DNA of 34,624 nucleotides from Thermogemmatispora sp. (GTDB lineage: Bacteria; Chloroflexota; Ktedonobacteria; Ktedonobacterales; Ktedonobacteraceae), in contig NZ_JADGIA010000029.1 in the NCBI RefSeq assembly GCF_019683635.1, forward strand, positions 1 to 34,624. Reading direction: 5' to 3'. Below, piece after piece: positions 31,289-34,624 of this stretch. A model generated the notes under the pieces. It had not been told where the DNA came from and did no database searches. It saw only the letters and a program-made list of their open reading frames with translations. Made by a program: the position numbers and the translations under genes. Positions within the stretch are counted from its first letter, which is position 1; each line of letters opens with the position of its first letter.

Positions 31289-31995
31289 GGCTCCCATCTG
31301 TAGAGATCTGGCCAGCGCCGGCCTGGGGCCGAGCCACGTCCGCTGCTGGCGGCGCTTGCTCAGATGGCCACCACGCCACCTGAACAGGATCAGCCCCCAG
31401 CGCCAGCCAGCGTACGCACATTGCCCCACCAGCCCGCTTGCAAGCGAGCCAGTGGGGGCCGTCAAAGATGGACCGACCGACTTCAGGCGACTCCACTCTG
31501 CGCCATTTCCGCCGTCGCCTTCGCTGCCATGAGCCAGGCACGCTGCCCTGAGTAAGGCCCCTTCGGCTCACCCACCACCATAGAGAGACCTCTGTCTTCT
31601 TCATCCAGCAGGCAAGCGAGCCGCTCGCTCAGCCGACCAGCGGCTGGCAGGGTCTTCAGGATGTAGAGTAGACTGCTCATCATGATGCCATTCCCGGCTT
31701 ACCTGGTGGGCCAGGCCACGCCAGCCCTACCCCGCCTTGCCGGAACACCCTTCGATCGCGGACGCCGCGCAGCTCTCCTCTCTGGCCGGTATATGCCGGC
31801 GGAGCGGAGTGGAACAAGCGCACTTCCCCAATGGCTCCGGCGACGGCAGCGAGCACCCTTCAACGCTGAGTCGATCCGATCGATCCGATCTCTGTCTAGG
31901 GTCAGGTATCCAGCCAGCAGGTGGCGCAAGCGAATCAGCGAGCGAGGAGGAAGAGATGGGCCGAGCAAGCGTCTATCTCGCTCGACCAACCCACC
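31289..31995. other. Long intergenic region upstream of glpD
   Basis: About 700 bases separate glpP and glpD on the minus strand. A 34-base hairpin at 31424-31457 pairs fully in RNA with several G-U pairs and has a CGCTTGCAAGCG core; it lies about 130 bases before the glpD start and lacks a T-run. A GATCCGATCGATCCGATC tandem motif lies at about 31873-31890. Open frames on both strands (including one of 66 codons ending at 31483) have no ribosome site and no recognisable sequence. The region probably contains the glpD promoter and leader. Confidence 0.45.
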
Positions 31996-32616
31996 TCAGT
32001 GCGTTTCTGCCGATGAGCTACAGGCGCTGAGCACGGGCAACCATTGATCGAGGCGAGTCACTGCCACCGCCCGGACCCCGCTGGCCAGTACGGCGCGCAA
32101 CTGATTCGCCCCATAGAGCAAGCCCGATGCCATATACGGCAGATCAAGGGTTGGTCTGAGTGCAGGCATAATGTAAGGCACCACATGCGCCGGAGTGAAG
32201 TCCAGCATATCCACCACGCCACGGTCCACCGACTCCAGGGCCATCTCCAGCCCAGTCGAATCGACGGCGAAGATACGCTGGATGGCCTCCAGCCCCAGCT
32301 CATGAGCCAGCACCATCACTCTGGGGTGACTGGAAATGACGCCCCGGATGTGAAAGTGAGTCGCAAGGTGGCGCAGGCCCGCGTAATCGGCATTGACGCC
32401 ATCAATGTGATCCATATTCACATAGAGGGCATAGCCGTTGCGATGGGCGCGCTCAACCAGTGCCTTGAATTCAAACAGGTTGCAGTGTCTGAGCAGAATA
32501 GCCCGCACCGCCGGCGTCTCCAGCGCTTGCACAAAGCGCGGGCGGGTTTCCACAACGGGCACCAGCACGCTGGAGGCCGGTAGGTTGAGCAGTGATACAC
32601 CGGACTGCATACGCAT
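31996..32616 (-). CDS. glpP: GlpP family antiterminator, divergent paralogue
   Basis: GlpP binds glycerol 3-phosphate and stops early termination in leaders of glp mRNAs. This 206-residue member keeps the family fold: PVVETRPRFVQALETPAVRAILLR, LYVNMDHIDGVNADYAGLRHL, IRGVISSHPRVMVLAHELGLEAIQRIFAVDSTGLEMAL and a C-terminal RAVAVTRLDQW. It departs from the canonical motifs IEVLPG and AGGFI, where it has MLDFTPAH and ASGLL. The start is not certain: ATG at 32616 or 32610; I used 32616. Its leader has a terminator and an overlapping antiterminator-like hairpin (32661-32708), so it may regulate itself. It lies upstream of glpD and is divergent from the second paralogue at 32893. Confidence 0.85.
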   Translation of the reverse strand: MRMQSGVSLLNLPASSVLVPVVETRPRFVQALETPAVRAILLRHCNLFEFKALVERAHRNGYALYVNMDHIDGVNADYAGLRHLATHFHIRGVISSHPRVMVLAHELGLEAIQRIFAVDSTGLEMALESVDRGVVDMLDFTPAHVVPYIMPALRPTLDLPYMASGLLYGANQLRAVLASGVRAVAVTRLDQWLPVLSACSSSAETH

Positions 32617-32660
32617 CACCCATCTCGCACGTGCCTGGGACAAACGCCTGAAAAACAATA

Positions 32661-32700
32661 AAGTCCTGAGCCTGCCACATCTGTGGCAGCGCCAGGACTT
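32661..32700 (-). terminator. Leader terminator of the minus-strand glpP gene
   Basis: On the minus strand two stacked perfect stems (AAGTCCTG with CAGGACTT, and CTGCCAC with GTGGCAG, separated by a 3x3 internal loop) are followed by TATTGTTTTTC. It lies about 45 bases before the glpP start, downstream of the promoter at 32809-32838. The 5' arm can instead form GACTT-GAG-AAGTC (32696-32708), an antiterminator-like hairpin. Confidence 0.8.
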
Positions 32701-32808
32701 CTCAAGTCTCTGTCCGGACGATATTCGCGATGATCAATCACACCGGGGAGAAGGACCCTCCTCCCCGCTGCGCTGTACCTGCTGGTTAGGACAGCCTTTA
32801 CAAAAGTA

Positions 32809-32838
32809 ATCATACCTGTCCCAGGTACTTTCTGTCAA
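32809..32838 (-). promoter_or_regulatory. Promoter with embedded inverted repeat for the minus-strand glpP gene
   Basis: TTGACA (32833-32838) and TATGAT (32809-32814) are 18 bases apart on the minus strand. The spacer holds a perfect inverted repeat TACCTG-TCC-CAGGTA (32813-32827), which could be a repressor site. Initiation near 32802 gives a leader of about 185 bases that contains two further hairpins, one at 32744-32767 (CGGGGAG and CTCCCCG) and the terminator. Confidence 0.7.
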
Positions 32839-32877
32839 GTGGCAGCCGTACCCTGGTAGGCGCCACGCTTTCTTTGC

Positions 32878-32883
32878 TACAAT
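32878..32883 (+). promoter_or_regulatory. -10 element very close to the plus-strand glpP start
   Basis: TACAAT lies nine bases before the ATG at 32893. If used, transcription would begin about three bases before the start codon, an almost leaderless mRNA. No good -35 is visible at the expected spacing. Confidence 0.35.
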
Positions 32884-32892
32884 GAGAGCGAA

Positions 32893-33468
32893 ATGACCAG
32901 AGAGGAGTTTCTCAGGCTGGCTCGCGTCCATCCTGTGGCCGCGGCCATTAAGGCAGAGGAGGACTGGTCTCCGGCCCTGGAGAGCCGGGCCAGCCTGCTC
33001 TTTGCCCAGCACGGCGATGCCTTCTCACTGGAGCCGCTGGTTGAGCAGGCCCATGCCCGAGGGAAGGGTGTCGTTGCACATCTCGACTTGCTGGCCGGCA
33101 TCGGCAAGGATCGCGCCGGCCTCGCTTATTTGCGCCAAATCGGCCTTGACGCAGTGATTACCAGCCGTGCCCCACTGGTGGGCGCTGCCAGAGCCGAGGG
33201 CCTGCTGACTATCCAGCCCCTGCTGTTGACCGAAGAGTTGGCTCTGGCCAGCTGCATCCGCCAGATCGTGCAGGCTCAGCCCGACTTGATCGAGGTGCTC
33301 CCGGGAATCATCTTCCCCGACTTCGCCCGCATCCTGCGCGCGCTCCTCCCCGGCCCCTTCATCGCCGGCGGCTTCATCCGCACTCCCCAGGAGGTGGCCC
33401 GCCTGCTGGCAACTGGCTGCGTGCTGATCAGCAGCAGCGCTCGCCAGCTCTGGCAAGCTGCCGCTTAG
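32893..33468 (+). CDS. glpP: GlpP family antiterminator, canonical paralogue
   Basis: The 191-residue protein follows the Bacillus GlpP pattern closely: GVVAHLDLLAGIGKDRAGLAYL, DAVITSRAPLVGAARAEGL, TIQPLLLTEELAL, PDLIEVLPGIIFPDF and FIAGGFIRTPQEVARLLATG near the C-terminus, then a terminal SARQLW. It should bind glycerol 3-phosphate and glp leader RNA. It is transcribed away from the divergent paralogue at 31996-32616. The ATG at 32893 has only a weak AGAG site, and a -10-like TACAAT is nine bases upstream. Its stop overlaps the HPr stop by three bases in convergent orientation. Confidence 0.9.
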   Translation: MTREEFLRLARVHPVAAAIKAEEDWSPALESRASLLFAQHGDAFSLEPLVEQAHARGKGVVAHLDLLAGIGKDRAGLAYLRQIGLDAVITSRAPLVGAARAEGLLTIQPLLLTEELALASCIRQIVQAQPDLIEVLPGIIFPDFARILRALLPGPFIAGGFIRTPQEVARLLATGCVLISSSARQLWQAAA

Positions 33469-33797
33469 GCCGGGGCCTCGCTTGAGATGCCAGTAGTGCT
33501 CTCGCCCTGGGACCTGTCCGCTTCTTCTCCCTCGTCGAAGTTGCGCTGGACCAGCTCCTCGATAGAACGCACCGCCTCCTCAGCGTCCTCTCCCTCCGCG
33601 CGCAAATGAATCGTGCTCCCACAACGCGCTCCTAGCCGGAGCACCCCCACAATGCTCTTGGCATTGACCGTCTGCGCCCCATACTGGAGCAAAATCTGCG
33701 ACTGAAAGAGGGCCGCAGTTTGCACCAGCAGGCGGGCCGGACGGGCATGCAGACCAACTTTGTTGGTAATGACAAGATTGCGTTCGACAACGGGCAT
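33465..33797 (-). CDS. ptsH: Phosphocarrier protein HPr with acidic tail
   Basis: HPr carries phosphate from enzyme I to PTS enzymes and to DhaM. The 110-residue protein has the active histidine H17 in GLHARPARLL and the regulatory serine S48 in VNAKSIVGVLRLGA, the site used by HPr kinase for carbon catabolite control in Gram-positive bacteria. The fold ends near residue 88 and a Glu/Ser-rich tail of about 20 residues follows (DEGEEADRSQGESTTG). The ATG at 33797 is 153 bases downstream of the DhaM stop on the same strand, so the two may be cotranscribed; a 26-base palindrome lies between them. Enzyme I and HPr kinase are not in the window. Confidence 0.92.
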   Translation of the reverse strand: MPVVERNLVITNKVGLHARPARLLVQTAALFQSQILLQYGAQTVNAKSIVGVLRLGARCGSTIHLRAEGEDAEEAVRSIEELVQRNFDEGEEADRSQGESTTGISSEAPA

Positions 33798-33849
33798 AAT
33801 CGTCTCTTTCTCCCTTCCTCTCACCTCTGCCCAGTGAGTGCTTTTCTCA

Positions 33850-33875
33850 GCGCGGCCTGGCATGCCAGGCCGCGC
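33850..33875 (-). terminator. Perfect 26-base palindrome between dhaM and ptsH
   Basis: The site is exactly self-complementary around its centre (33862/33863) and can form an 11-bp GC-rich stem with a GCAT loop. It lies 75 bases after dhaM and 52 bases before the HPr start. No T-run follows on the minus strand. It may be a partial terminator or a processing site. Confidence 0.5.
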
Positions 33876-33950
33876 CGCAGCTCTCTCAGAGAAATGCTGC
33901 TTTGCTTTTCGTTTGCTCGTGAAACTCTCCAGCAGCAGGCTGGCCGGCCT

Positions 33951-34412
33951 TCATGTTCTGTTCCCGGTGGACCCATCTTCGGGGGCCGCCTCCTCGGCTG
34001 TCTGGCCTTCCGTCGAAGGCAATTTCGGCAGGGTGGTGGCCGCCGCCGCCGCCTCGGCCACGGCCTGCAACGGGCTGCCGATCGAGGCTTCCACAGCGGC
34101 CACTACCGCCCCTTCCACTAGTGGAGCGCTACTAATCATCACCGGGCAATCATGATCTTGCTTGAAGAGTTCCAGAGCCATCTCGGCAGCCATGCCAGCA
34201 CTGCCGAGATCCAGCAAGACCAGGACCCCCTCGGAACTGGCCGCCTGCCGCAGAGCCTGGAGGATTTTGTCAACCGAGGTGCCGAGTCCTCCCTCGGCAG
34301 TGCCCCCTGCCGGCGCAATCACAACCTTGCCCTGCGCCATCTGGCCCGCTAGCTCCGCTACGCCCTCGGCCAGACGTGCACTATGCGAGACAATCACTAA
34401 GCCAACCGTCAT
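33951..34412 (-). CDS. dhaM: PTS-dependent dihydroxyacetone kinase phosphotransferase subunit DhaM
   Basis: DhaM takes phosphate from HPr and passes it to the ADP on DhaL, which with DhaK phosphorylates dihydroxyacetone. The 153-residue protein starts MTVGLVIVSHSARLAEGVAEL with the active histidine H10, followed by APAGGTAEGGLGTSVDKI, VLVLLDLGSAGMAAEMALE and an Ala-rich tail. It consists of the EIIA-Man-like domain only, as in the Gram-positive version. The ATG at 34412 has GAGGAGAG upstream. HPr lies downstream on the same strand. DhaK and DhaL are not in the window and may lie just beyond its right edge. The product dihydroxyacetone phosphate is the same as that of GlpD. Confidence 0.93.
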   Translation of the reverse strand: MTVGLVIVSHSARLAEGVAELAGQMAQGKVVIAPAGGTAEGGLGTSVDKILQALRQAASSEGVLVLLDLGSAGMAAEMALELFKQDHDCPVMISSAPLVEGAVVAAVEASIGSPLQAVAEAAAAATTLPKLPSTEGQTAEEAAPEDGSTGNRT

Positions 34413-34624
34413 CGGATACTCTCCTCGCCATGAGCAACAGAGGAGGGCCAGCTCTGGGCCGCCTGCCACAGCTCCGAAGCGCCGTCAGCCCAGCCTGACC
34501 TGACCTGGCCTGGCCTGGCCGCTGAGCGGGTCGACACTCCCCCCAAGGCCGACTAAGGCCACTCCTCACTCGCCTTGTGCAAGTGAGGCTCTCTCACACT
34601 CTCACATACTCCTCGTGTCTTCCC
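34413..34624. other. Right-edge intergenic region
   Basis: About 210 bases without a gene. A run of CCTGA/CCTGG pentamers lies near 34493-34520. A hairpin with arms CCTCACT (34564-34570) and AGTGAGG (34582-34588) could end a minus-strand gene beyond the edge. Confidence 0.4.

Noticed and set aside
31483..31683. A 66-codon minus-strand frame (MMSSLLYILKTL at the start)
   Set aside because: It has acceptable codon composition but no ribosome binding site, no family resemblance, and sits in a long gap. It may be real, but cannot be supported.
31873..31890. Tandem GATCCGATC repeat
   Set aside because: Only two short units; no array, spacer regularity or associated genes to suggest CRISPR, an origin or an iteron set.
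31682..32047. A 121-codon plus-strand frame overlapping the end of glpP
   Set aside because: Arg/Ser/Pro-rich sequence without motifs, antisense to glpP at its end and without a ribosome site.

Overview
The window is GC-rich, densely coded DNA from a bacterium, with most genes on the minus strand. The gene content fits a monoderm, menaquinone-using aerobe with F420-type enzymes, and I infer a Chloroflexota member close to the Ktedonobacteria/Thermogemmatispora group. Supporting features are the Gram-positive-type GlpP antiterminators, HPr and DhaM, a ResB c-type cytochrome assembly protein, an ANTAR regulator, an LLM/PPOX F420-type pair, and lipoproteins with a clear lipobox. No rRNA, tRNA, CRISPR array, insertion sequence or phage module was recognised.

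Layout. At 1-151 is the N-terminus of an unknown membrane protein. At 533-4379 (minus) are ResB, an Fe-S-type Rrf2 regulator, a lone receiver-domain protein and a cysteine synthase. At 4821-5924 (plus) is an M29 aminopeptidase. At 6062-9576 (minus) is a run of a CpXC zinc-ribbon protein, MogA, a seven-bladed WD40 protein, a small unknown protein and a methyltransferase. At 9745-14131 (minus) a Rad50/SbcC-like ATPase overlaps a NurA nuclease. At 14542-16773 (plus) are two paralogous lipoproteins. At 16948-19548 (minus) are a four-helix SPFH protein and RicT with a cysteine-rich tail. At 19917-20498 is an ANTAR regulator. At 20932-22499 is DAHP synthase with an attenuator-like leader. At 22568-24228 are a GlcG/HbpS-like protein and a coupled membrane protein. 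At 24548-26040 (plus) are the LLM oxidoreductase and the PPOX protein. At 26068-29111 (minus) are menA, menG and a soluble histidine kinase. At 29594-34412 is a glycerol/dihydroxyacetone region: GlpD, two divergent GlpP paralogues, HPr and DhaM.

The most interesting element is the DAHP synthase leader. A near-consensus promoter (22471-22499) drives a leader that encodes a short peptide with a Phe/Tyr run (seven consecutive aromatic codons) and a Trp-Trp pair. A 14-nt inverted copy pair and a strong intrinsic terminator follow, about 70 nt before the DAHP synthase start. This has the architecture of a transcription attenuator that would sense all three aromatic amino acids, the end products of the pathway DAHP synthase opens.

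The second is the glp region. Two GlpP-family antiterminators are transcribed divergently. One has a leader with an intrinsic terminator, and an alternative hairpin overlaps the 5' arm of that terminator. Its promoter also carries a perfect inverted repeat between -35 and -10. This suggests self-controlled antitermination linked to glycerol-3-phosphate, next to PTS proteins (HPr, DhaM) that act on dihydroxyacetone.

All assignments come from reading the sequence and recalling family motifs. No database search was run.
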